From Atriophallophorus winterbourni (lineage: Eukaryota; Platyhelminthes; Trematoda; Plagiorchiida; Microphallidae): a stretch of 64,000 nt of DNA. A model generated the notes under the pieces. The model searched no databases, was not told the DNA's origin, and was given only the letters and a program-made list of their open reading frames with translations. Both the position numbers and the translations under genes were made by a program. The stretch is from the NCBI GenBank assembly GCA_013407085.1, contig JACCGJ010013784.1:31891-95890 (forward strand). The letters are read 5' to 3'. Shown here one piece after another: positions 43,201 to 55,200 of the stretch. The first letter of the stretch is position 1, and each line of letters begins with the position of its first letter.

Positions 43201-46200
43201 TACTAACTTGCCAAAGGTGACAGTTTGTATCAATCCCCTGGTTATTCCACCCTGCCTAAACGACATCGGAAGCTACTCCGCAGTCGGCACAAGACTTCCA
43301 TTTATCAAGATCCAGGTGTGGTTTCGTGTTTGTGCGTGTGTCGGAGTTTCAGCTCATAATTTGGTTTGATGTGTTCTGGTGAAAAGACTTTTAACCTTGA
43401 GTATCACAGTTAAATTTTCGGTTTATTGATTAATCTTCTCCCTCGTTTACAGGTTATGTGAGTATGATGAAATCTAAATTTGAAGGCACTCAAAGTCTGG
43501 CATCTCGCGTCACCCGCAGGTAAATTTCCGTATCCATGACTTGTTTCTTCTGGCCGTTAAAAATACTCATCTTCATACATTTCCATCACACACGCACACA
43601 CTTCACGGCGGGTTTCGTGCTGCTTGCACGAATCAGATACGGACAGTAAATTCAATAACATTTTGGTCATACCAGCCTTACCCAACAATAGCAAGCAAGT
43701 AAATCTTGGTTACATTTCTTCCACTGTTTCAAGCACGTGCACAGATGCTGAACGTACTGTCTCTACTTGATTAGGGCAAACTGCACGAAACTGGCTGTGG
43801 GATGTATGTGATGAAAATGCTTGCAAGTGAGCATTTTTGTTCATGATCATGGGTTCAACCCCATCTACATGTTTGTCGTAAGAGTCTTTTTTAACAGTGG
43901 CTCAAGAGCACAACGTTTTCAATGTGCCAGTAGTTTTCAAAATGTTTGTCAGTTTACATACGCTGTTGGATAACTTCTCTTTGCTCTCTCAACTCACATG
44001 GACAAAAAGAGTTTTCTTAACGCGAAGTAGAAATGATTACAATGGAAAGGAGTCCACACGCAAACATAACAGGCGCTGTTAATAGAGAGAATATTTTGGT
44101 ACATGATTATAAACAGTGTGGAAGATACTGTTCGTCTTGTATCGGACTGCCTTGTAATTCAATGCGGTCACTTGAAAAGTGAGAATAAGCTGCATATACA
44201 ATAGTTCTATTCATGGTTAGTATTTCGGAAGAAAATAAAACGCCGTGATTAGTAAAGTATCTCTGGCACAGAAACTCCCGCAGACCAAAGGTTCCAATAC
44301 AACCAATGTTTGTATCTAAATTGAATTAATCTGATCGCGGCTGCACATGAACAAAGCATGCCAGGACGTGTGTCAACTTGCATTGATCTTACCTGTCTAT
44401 CTTGGACAACGTTTAACTGGTTTGATAAATCCTATTTAAACCTGAACACTCTTCATACTTAGAGCTTTGGTCGTCTATGTCGAATGCTAAAAACTACGAT
44501 CCATTGCAAACGTTCTTCTCATGACAGTTGATTCCCAATTGGTCTCAAATATATTCAACTATTATCGTCACGCTCATCTTTTTCCATTGTGACGCTCTAG
44601 CCCTTTGTTGCTCGTTTGCTCAAAGATATGTTTTGACGATAGGGTATGGAGTATGCCTCGATTCAGGGCAAACATATTGTAGCGGATGTGGGGAGAGAGA
44701 CCGGAAGTGACAGGTGGCGAGCATGTGGCCACTTATCACAACATTCGGGTCCTACAATAACCACCGCATTGCACGCACGCACATCGATTGTGTCTCAATT
44801 TATCCCTGAGGTCAATCTATCCAACGCTAATGGCATTCACCTAAGAATCCCACAACACAACAGAAAGCCGATTGGTCAAAGGCGTTTATTACGCACAAGA
44901 CAAATGACAAAACACACCCCTATCTTATATAAGCAAGTCAAACAACCACAACACTGATACTCAAACATGTCTGTCCCGGTTATCACTTCGATTTCATTTG
45001 TCGATCGATATCGTGCCAACCGGTACACTTCAAGTCCTCGTCACGCAGGGTTCGAATTACACTATGTTCAATTGCGACTAACCTTGTCCATCGTCTGATA
45101 CTTCCAAAGATGATGTTGCTTGAACGGTTCTGATGTAATCCCTCGGAAAACCGAAACATTACGTGTTCGCAATTTTATTTTCGGCGTTTCTTGCTCGCGT
45201 GCTTTGCCGGAGGATGATATTCGGCATATCTGCATTAGATTGTGCGTGATTAGCACTCCACAATATGTTATCGACCAGTTTTGGAGGTCATCGATACGTC
45301 TAACCGAATGTGTGTGTGTGTTTCGGACCCAGCAACGAGATTTCCGGCGGAACGGGTTGATTCATGCTTTATCATTCGGTATGTTGGACTCAGTCTCCAA
45401 GGTTAGATTATCCTAGCGAGATTAATATAGTACTCTATGGAGTATTATCAACACGTGCTCAACACGGGTTTAAATAAGCTGAGATTTTTACTACGGAACC
45501 CAATCATGATTTTGCTCATCATCAGAACAATATCATTATACACCTGCAAAACTGAGTCAATCGACACTTGTAGATTTCCTTGGGAGCCAACTTCGATGGT
45601 CGCATAATTTTCCAACTGGATTCCATTACTAAAACATCTTGTCATAGTACGCAAGTGTAGGCGCATAATTTCTCATGCGGTATTATTATCATGTGTCAAA
45701 ATGTCAATCCATATCATTGTTTAACGCTCACTTGAGATTTAATGGATGCGCTGCAGTAAAATGGTAAACAAGGCGGTTCGATGAACTTCAATATAGAAAG
45801 ACCAAAGTTATCATCCTTGTTTCAACACCGAAACACAAAAACCGAAAGACTTGTTTGACCGCTCATGATGAATTGCATATTGTTTGATAGCGGCTGCTAT
45901 TGTCCATCGCTTCAAGCTTCTGACGATGTTGTCGCTTGAACCCCGTTCAAATAAAATTCTTCCGAATCAACACTGGGTTCGCGCGTATCGTAGTCGGTTG
46001 TTTCGATGCTTCCTACTCTTGTGTTCTGCTGAAGGGTGGTTTTCTGAATATCATCAGAAGACTCGTGATCTGCACTCCACAATTTACTTTTTTTACTTTT
46101 TTGTGCGGCTGGCTCCACGGGTGGATTAGCCGGCTTCATTGATGTCTCGGATTGAGACATCACCATGAAGTTTCTTGGGGATAGTGTACAAGTGATGTCC

Positions 46201-49200
46201 CCAGCACCACTTGGTGTTTGTTCGAGTACACCTCTCTAGCCTTTGCACAGCCAAGTGCAACCTACAAGGCAGCAGGGAGTTGGCAGATAAACGCGCTGTG
46301 CGCCAGTTATCTACCTACGGGGCTTCTCTCCGGATTTTCCTCGGGGTTTTCTCCCGAAGCCTTTCCCGCAATCGGGTGACCCACAAGGCAGTGGGGGTTT
46401 GGAGTCAGGGTTTTCCTTCCCCTAGATGGATTGCCAGTAGCTGACGAGCTCCATCTGCCCGGAGCAAACTGGTTTTAAGGCGCCAGTCACCCGCCTTCGC
46501 CCCTTCTCCTGTCAGTAAGAGCAGTTCCGCCGGGCTTGTGAAAGCCACTCGTGCAGGCCAGGAGTCGGACTTGGTTGTCAGAGGCTATTTGAGACGCACG
46601 CCACGTGGGAGCATTTTATAGAAAGTAGGTGGCTCATTCCTACTACCACCCCCGGCTGTGACAACCTTTGGAACCTTTGGCACTCCACAATAATTCAATT
46701 CAATTCACATTTCACAACTTAAAAATTTGATATTGAAAGCGCACAGCCCAGAACTCATGTGAAGCTAAACAGTTTACCAAGCTATGCTCTAGTGTTCTGA
46801 TAAACAATTTCTGTTGATTCGTTCCATCTTTCAAGCATCACTGTTCTTCTCTCTCAGCAATAGTTTGGCAGTGCCCCAACATCAAAATTCCCGAGGCTCG
46901 GCATGCGAGTCAAACTCGGAAGCGATCCCGGACTTGATCTCTACCGATTGGAGCAATGATGCGGAAATGCAAGCCGATGAGAGCTTTGAAGCGGCCACCG
47001 AGATAAATCGGCACTTCCCCACCTACATCATTCCAATCAAGGTAAACATTCGATCATTAACGGCGCGATAACATCGTGAAAAGTTTCGTGGATGCAGATC
47101 ATTTACCCTGTTTTATCTTTCAGGATACCAAGAACGAGGACTACGTGAGGATGCTTTGCTTGCTGGAATTCCACCAGAAAGTGCAATTTATGGTGCGTCA
47201 CTTGAAGCAGTACGAGTATTTGCTTTTGCGCACATGGCCAAAGGAGCATAAAAGTTTGTACAATCTCCTGTGCCTAGACCAAATCCCAATCCTGATCGAA
47301 TTGTTTCGCAGCCTCGTTTCATGCATTGAGCAGACTAAAACACCAACTGGCTACGCTGGTATGGCCGAGGCAGTGCTTGGATGGTTGACCGACAATGCAA
47401 ACGAAAACCTCAAAGTAAGCTGTTACATTATTCTTGCTTACTGCCATTTGTCCGAGTAGTAAATTCATTGAAAATTCACCACGAATCTCACACGTCCGTT
47501 TCCAGCCGTTTGCATAAACACATCTCGGTACGAAAACAATCTTTGAACGAAATCTGGGCCAATTACTGCCTAACACGTTTGTTCATACATGGTTACTTGA
47601 GGACAGTTATCCTATTCCAAAGATTACAATAAATAACGTTCAGTGATTAGCTTGTTGAAAGCACTTTTTCAACTCTCGAATGCTTCAAGAGGAATAAAAG
47701 TAACATAATAACCTTCGACGCATATCAAATATTTCACGTTGCTCGACTTTGTTGAGGGAGCGCTCTTACTAATTAAATTCTACACCTGTTTGATCGTCAA
47801 CAAGCACGTAGTGGCAGATCTCATGGCTACAAGTTAATTATTCCACACTCTAGATAAAATTGTTTAAGGTTCTTCTTCGCTGTCCGAGTTTGTTTTATAT
47901 GGAACTCTCTGCCACAACATATCATTTGAGCATCAAGCCTGAACATGTTTATGGCTGAACTTGACAAGTATATGTTGACCATATCCAACCTCTCACCTCA
48001 GTACGTAAGCTGACTTTCCATAATGACAAAACATTTGAGTTCTTTTTCTGCATAACCGATATTTGTAATCTATGTTTACTGTAAAGAATTTGCATTTAAG
48101 ACCGGTAAAACTTGAATTACCCAGAAGTTTGGTCTTTAATCGTATTTACAATTCCACGTAATATCTTTGTATCTCATGTTATCAACTGGAAACGACCATT
48201 GTAATGTCACTAATAGACAGAGAATCGAAATTAGCCCCATTCCGGGAATCGTGTTTAGTTCAAACATAGCTTGTTGGCCTCCTTCGGTCGATGTCGACCA
48301 TGAATGTACATCACTATCGCATGAATTTCATGTTTTACAGCTTTTTGAATGACTAAACAATCCGATTCGGGCGGAACAATCTTTCTCGCAGCGCTTGCAA
48401 AGATAGTCAGAACTCTGTTGTAGGGCGTCAGTTACACGCCGGCGGCGTGATCTGCGTTCAGCAGCCAAGAGGTCTATCTGCTCCTCCCCAGCTTGCAGAC
48501 GACGCTTAACACAATGCCTCCAAAGTGAGTCAAGAGCAAGTTCTTCCCAGCTCGCGGGGTCAATGCCAAGAGCTTTCACATCTCTTTAGCAAACATCTTT
48601 GTATCGCAATTGCGGTCTGCCCAATGGTCGACTTCCTAATTGCAACTCACCATAGAGTAGATCTTTCGGAATACGAGCATTTTCCATTCTATAGACATGA
48701 CCAAGCCCTCGCAGGCGGCGCTGACGTAATAGGGTGAACATGCTCTTTAGAACAGCTTTTGAAAGCACTTCAGCGTTAGTCACTCTGTCCATCCACGATA
48801 TGTTCAAGATACGACGGATGCTTCGTAACGGAAAGCATTCAGCTTCCGTTCGTGTCTTGCGTGGGTGGTCCAGGTTTCACTGCCATACAGTACACCATAG
48901 CTTAGGCTTCACTAAATCATGCATTAACATGGTGTTCGCAATGATCTTTTTTCATTCAGTCCTGGGCCAGACATTGTCAAGCATTATCTTGCACCAACAT
49001 GCTGGATTGTGTGAACAAATCGGTGAACGATTACGCTCAACGACGTCCCGATGTGCTACGCCTGTTGCAAATGAAACACAACAAATTCGTCTTGGTGGAT
49101 GGCTTGAAACAAATGCGAATCCTCTACTTCAATTTGCCCATGATTGCTAACAAGATTATGAAAGATTTGGAAAAGCGGACCAAATCGTATCGAGGTACGT

Positions 49201-52200
49201 TTCCATACTGGTAGTAGTTCTATTTCCTTAACCCTTTGACCGTGATTCTCAGAATACCTTGTGTGTGCCTGTGGTGCAACGTGTTCACAAAACACCGGTG
49301 ACTTTAGTTCAATAGAAGGTTTTTGATGTATCGGTCAGACAATAGTGAAATGTTATTTGAGTGATGTACAGTATACAATCACGTGGTTCATTCATCACTC
49401 TGAACACGCTTGTATAGTACGATTTCATCAGGACACTGCTGTGTTTCTCTGTTGATTCTTGTGGAGCCGGCCAATAACGCTTTTGTCTTTGTCAAACTCC
49501 ACACCGTTGACGCGTTCAAGCTTTCATACAAGCACCGAAGCGAATATGCGTCAATTTGTAGAGGAAACCTGGCATGCAAAATGACACTTGAAAGCTTGGC
49601 ACTTGAAATTTCGTCTGTGTTAATTAAAAGACATCTCTGGCTTCTTTCGACATTGGAAAAGGCCAATGTCGTGCAGAACAACCAAGCATTAATAAAAAAC
49701 GATGCATTATTTAACATGCCACCACTGAAATTTCCATTGGTCAACGAGATTAGCACGTGCGTGCCACTGTTGGATAACGTTGGTACGACTAGCCTGTTCA
49801 ATCACATGTCGAAACACATGTAGACGGATTAAACCCATGATCATGGACGGTATAACTCATTTGCAAAAACGTCCATGACACACAACCACACCCCACGACC
49901 TATTTCGGAAGCCGTTAGTACTCTTCAGGTAGGGACAGTAGGATCTGTATCCGCATGCGCTTGGAACAGTGGAAGAAAGGTAAACAATTTGTGCTTGTAT
50001 GCCACTGCTTGGATAAGGTTTGGTGCAACCCAACCTGTCAATCTCAGTGCCTAAAAAACAAAGATGATGAGGTTAAACCCATGCCATGCATTGCGTTAAT
50101 CTTGTTTACCAATCTTCACGTTTTCGAGGCCGCCATACGGATCCGAATCCCACTGTCCTACCTGAAATTGCAAACAGCCCAAAATTGGTCTCGTGTGGTT
50201 TGGGATGGCAATGAATCCTAGTGTGGCTGTTTCCACTGCGCTAAAACTAACGCAGTTTACTCCCTGTAATTAGCTTTACTTGTTCAACTTATTTGAATTT
50301 TACTACATTATGTGCGTGTCAACTAAACAAGAGAACCTGGTGAACGATGCTTTTCTTGAGCCCGGGAATGCCAGAGCGATTATTGACTCACCATAAATAA
50401 GGACAATGCCTTTGCTGTTTAAACATTTAAAAAATAAACGAACGTTTCTCTTAAATCTGGGTCTAAGCTACCACGGTTGCAGACAAGGGTAAATTGGACA
50501 AACAGTTTAAGTTTCCTCTGGTTCCAATTGCATTCAATCAACCTCAAACGGTCAAAAAAGCAGACCGCTTTACAGAAGCAACCATAGAATACTGAGAAAA
50601 TACCAGCATTGTTCACGGCTTACAACTTGGCAAGGTTACTGTTAAACCAGTTTAACAGACAAATACAATCAAATAGGACACAATATGTTTTAAGGAGGAA
50701 CAGTGGAGTGTGTGTGATGATGCCGAGTTTGTTCGTGTATGGCTAAGGATTAAGAAACATTTTAAGATATGCAGAGTTTAAAACTAATCCAGGTAGCTTG
50801 CTCCATGTAAAAACAAACTCGTACTGGAAACAAAGGTGGGCTGCAGTGAGTCCTGAGGGAGATAAGTGAGAGTAAATATATGAGCCCTGGGCGAATGGGA
50901 GCATTGCAAAGGGTGATTTGTCTAGTTGCCACATTGATATTGAAGTTAGATAGCGAATGTTGAACAACTTGTGACTTAATTTTTCCTTTTTGTATAGATT
51001 AGTTTCTTTTCTTATCACGTATCTCAGGCGTTTTTGTTTTACTGAAAAAAATATTCATTCATTTGCAGAAGAGGCCAAAATTTGGCAGAAAATATACAAC
51101 CTTCTCTCCAGCCTTCCCGCCACAATCGACAACGTGTGCATGCCCCTAGTGAAACGTATCAACAAAGGGCAGCTGCAATCGAATTTCGATAAAAAGGATT
51201 CGATTTTCCGTCAGAATGATCCGACAGTAAAACAATTTCAGGTAATTTGAGTTGAAGACGTAAGAATACCATTATCCGCTTACTTTAAAATGTTCAATAA
51301 GAAGTTGCGAGGTAGAGTGATAACCAAAAAAATACAAACTAGTATCATAATGCTCACTGAACATGATCTTACTGTCTCCACCTAACGATGGCAAACAGCC
51401 TGAAACCGGTAGTGGTGTGTAAGGAATTGGGATGTGAGCAACACAATACATTTGCATCATATGCTTTCAGTGAACTGTGCTTTTCAAGTTTTCGATAATC
51501 CGTAGTAAAAGGTCATCTTTTAAGGGTGCTCTATGCCAGTTCCCAATTGATAAGCCCCAAGAACATTCTTGCCAATGTGAGGCATGTTTCTTTTTGTTTT
51601 GTTAAATGACACATCTTTCACAACCGACAAAAATGAAATTGGGTCCGATACCCCTTTGCATCATGAAGGCCTCAGAAGAGGTAAGGCTTGCGCATAAATT
51701 CATTCCCATAATTTTTCCATTCATGTGACTCCGTCTTGCCAGGTAGTAGAATGAGTGCTACCAGAGAAACTTTGCCGTGTTGGATTAGTTACAAGATGTC
51801 AGGAAACGCACAATCCAGGGAACTTAAACCTGAATTCATGAACCCCTTGTACGTGAGACAGGTACTAGTAAGCAATCACAATCTAGAAACACGAGTTATT
51901 TCAAATCGTGCAATACTCGCTGAGCGAACATCAATTTATTGTCTTAACAAAAAGCCTCCTATTCCATTATTTGAATTTGTATTAGTAAGTTGTCGCAGAG
52001 ATCCACTTAAATTATTTACAACAAAATGTTGCGTCTTCCTTACTATCACATCTCTTTGGGCAACCGATTATTCTTGACTTGAAAACATAATTTAATTTCC
52101 ATTAAAACAAACGCTTTAATCTTCCTTCGATTTGCCCGCCTTCATTCCAGGATTTATTGCTATTCTTCCCACGTACATTGTTCCGCTTTTGGGTTGTTGC

Positions 52201-55200
52201 CCATGCCGAGGTGGCTATTGACAAGCTGACGGTGACCAGCCAGAACAAAGTGAATCACGACTACGTGCGCGAACGTACCCCCATGCTCTGCATTCTGTTA
52301 CACGATGCACTCATATTGATGGTCAAAGACGGGGATCGCTACACACTACGCGCATTCAAATCAGCCAGGGAACACGCGAGCGGTTCGCTGTCCAGTGTCC
52401 AATCCGAACGCATTCCACCATCCACCGCCCATGGTACCGAGCGACCGAGTCAATACTTGTCCCCATCACATGCGACAAACGTAAATGGACCATCCTCGGC
52501 ATCGCTCCGATCGAATAATTCCATCTCATCTGGATCGAGCAGTCTAGTGAATAGCGTGGCCAACGTGGCAGGATCCGTCCTTGTGGATCGCCCTAGTGGA
52601 TCAAGCAGTTCAAAGATTGCACCCATTTTGACGCTGCACAGTATGTACATATCCAGTGGAGAGAGGATGCGTGAGTCATTGTTATTCTTATTTTGTTATC
52701 ACGGTCGATGAAATTGACGAGCCATTAGATTTCTGCTAGAATACGTGAGCCACTTTTGAGAGGATTACGCTATATAGCATTACTGTCGGTCGGTCGGTCG
52801 GTCGAAATCGAGTCCACTCATTTATTAGCAAATGCTGTAAATCAAAATGTAAAAAAATCGAGTGCAATCCCTTAGAGCAAGTTTTGAGTAACGTTTCAGT
52901 TCTGACACAGAAGCTTCGTCAGACAAAGTATGATAGTCAGGGCAGGAAACATGACTAAGCAGTAGTCAATCCACCACCACTGATTTGACCTTATCGCTAA
53001 ACAGTCTATAGTAAGTCTACGGTGTGTCAGGTATGCATGACCGGGATCAGCGGTCGATTTGCCTAACACAAGGTCGGTTGACACTGTCCCACGTGCGTAA
53101 AAGTACATAACTAATGCAGTTAACATCAAACAATTGTAGAAGGAAAAGAAAAAATTTTATTAACTAATAGGCTAAGATGAATATGAACTATTTACGTTCG
53201 CATTAGTGATGAGCACCAGATGGCGGAAATTTTCGCCATATCCACCTTGGAGATTGCCAGTCTTTACACTTCCACCTTGTTTAAATCAACGCCATGGGCT
53301 GAATCACTAATAATAGGATTGATATTCCCTCGGATCCCGGGAAACACTTTTGATGTTCTTCGATTCTAGTATGAAGTTCCCTGGAAGTCTGCCCTATGTA
53401 AACACCAGGACATTCATTAGATTTGATTTTGATGATGCTGTTCGTAACGCTGGATAAAGGTATCTTATCCTTGAGGTGTATCAGGACTGAACCGATATTT
53501 TTCCCTTTCTTGTATGTACAGATGGCTGGTTCAAGATTCTACTTATCGCTTCAGAAGTTCCTATGGCATCCGGTATACAAACTGTGTCTTGCCAATTTTT
53601 TCCGATTCACTCACATTCCTTAGTATTACGAACAAACGATCGGTCCAAAACGTATTCCAATCGATTACTGTAATTTACAGTTTGTACGTATAGTACGAGA
53701 GCATGTTTATTCTCAGTCTTAACGCAGATTGCCGCTAAGAAGCTCACATCAAGTGGTTAACTAATCTAAAGCAAGATAGCTAGTTGCAGTTCCTTACTTC
53801 TCAACCACGAAAACACAGACTTTGCTCCCTCTCATCAAGCATACATACCCTACGATCCAGTTGTGTAAGCCAATAAACAACAGAAAAATAAAAAGCTGGG
53901 GCTGGGTGTACTGTCTATCAGCTTTCACAAGTGTCTTTCATTTAATCACATATAGATGGGGTGAACAAAATTATCATTTGCATGCATTTCCATCACACAC
54001 ACACACACCACGACCGGTTTCGTGCCGTTTCAACCCATCTACATATGTTTGGGTAAATGAGATTGAACAGATTGGTCGTGCCAATCTTTTCAAACACTGG
54101 CTTACAAGCGCATGTGGATCCTGATCTTACTGTCCTTAATTGATGAGCGGTCGTGGTGTGTGTGTATGATGGAAAGCATGCAAACAAGCATTTTTTCTTT
54201 CATTCAGTTTTAAACATTCAGTCACCACGAATGTGCCTACGCTCGAGGGTGCTCAATCGGAGTATAACTAGTCACTGCTCAAAGGGGAATTTATACAATC
54301 AGGTGACCAAGTTAGTTGCCTCATGATAAATCCTATCAAGTGGAGCGATTTCCCTTTTTGTCCATGGAGCTCGAGCTTGAGTTGTTATAGTCCGTGTCTG
54401 GGTACATTTATTGATTAAGTATCTTGGTTAACAAGGACCAGTAGAAGCATCGGGAAAGACGTTTGAGCAAACCGTATAAACGGAGTACACACTTATAGAC
54501 AGCTTCACACTGCAGATGGTTTTTCAAAATTCCACATATCCAGACACTGAGATTTTTCTCCAATGTAGTCTACCTTAGATTTCGACTAATAAGTGTGTAA
54601 GAGAATGTGAAAAAGTTCTCAGAACTTGCAAAACTTTCACTTGCTTAAATTGAACGTTAGTTTGTAGCCAACCGATCACTGATGAAGAATATTTACGTCA
54701 GCTTGCGAAACACCCATCTTTCAGAGTACTACATCGTCGGAGAAAGGAACGAGTTCATCCCGTACCAACATCCGCAAGTCCCGTATGTATATGGGGAATA
54801 ATAATTAATCAAGTTCTAAACCTTCTGGGTCTGCGCTCATGGTTTCGATAGGTCGAACGATTTTACCATCCGTCTTAGTTTTCGCTTGTGTTCAGACAGA
54901 CAATATGAAAAGTGTGCAAGCAGATTTCCAGTTATAACGAAATCTTGTAGCTTCCGAATACGAAAAGAGTGATCAATGTTTCAGATGTATCTTTCTTCAT
55001 CTAATACTTGCGTCCAGTGTTTGTTTTCATGAATCCACGGTGAGGTATACTGAAAACACTTTCACAAACTTGAATCGCTTTGTGATATTAGAACTGAAGA
55101 TTAGAGCCTGTCACTTGCGTCCAGGTAAGCACTGAAAATACAACACACTGTTAGATGTCAGATCTTTATTTCACGCGGCAAAATCCACGGTTAACAGCGA

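Larger units (their letters stand above)
40096..43216. other. Intron 12
   Basis: This intron holds a family-D repeat (40410-40810), a CR1-like fragment (41055-41650, minus) and a non-LTR ORF2 C-terminus (42120-42890, minus). The rest is unremarkable. Confidence 0.6.
43520..46857. other. Intron 14
   Basis: This intron holds a family-A repeat (43668-43905), two family-D copies (44880-45265 and 45820-46100) and a GC-rich repeat (46100-46715). Confidence 0.6.
47415..48959. other. Intron inside DH
   Basis: This intron is almost filled by a CR1-like LINE 3' end (47770-48125, plus) and a non-LTR ORF2 C-terminus (48245-48900, minus). Only about 60 bases separate the latter from the exon-17 acceptor. 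Confidence 0.65.
51242..52150. other. Intron before PH
   Basis: A family-B repeat lies at 51340-51460. The remainder shows no feature. Confidence 0.6.

Noticed and set aside
43223..43315. Alternative acceptor for exon 13 (gacag at 43222)
   Set aside because: It is open, but gives ATG-TGA at the start of exon 14; the acceptor at 43216 keeps the frame.
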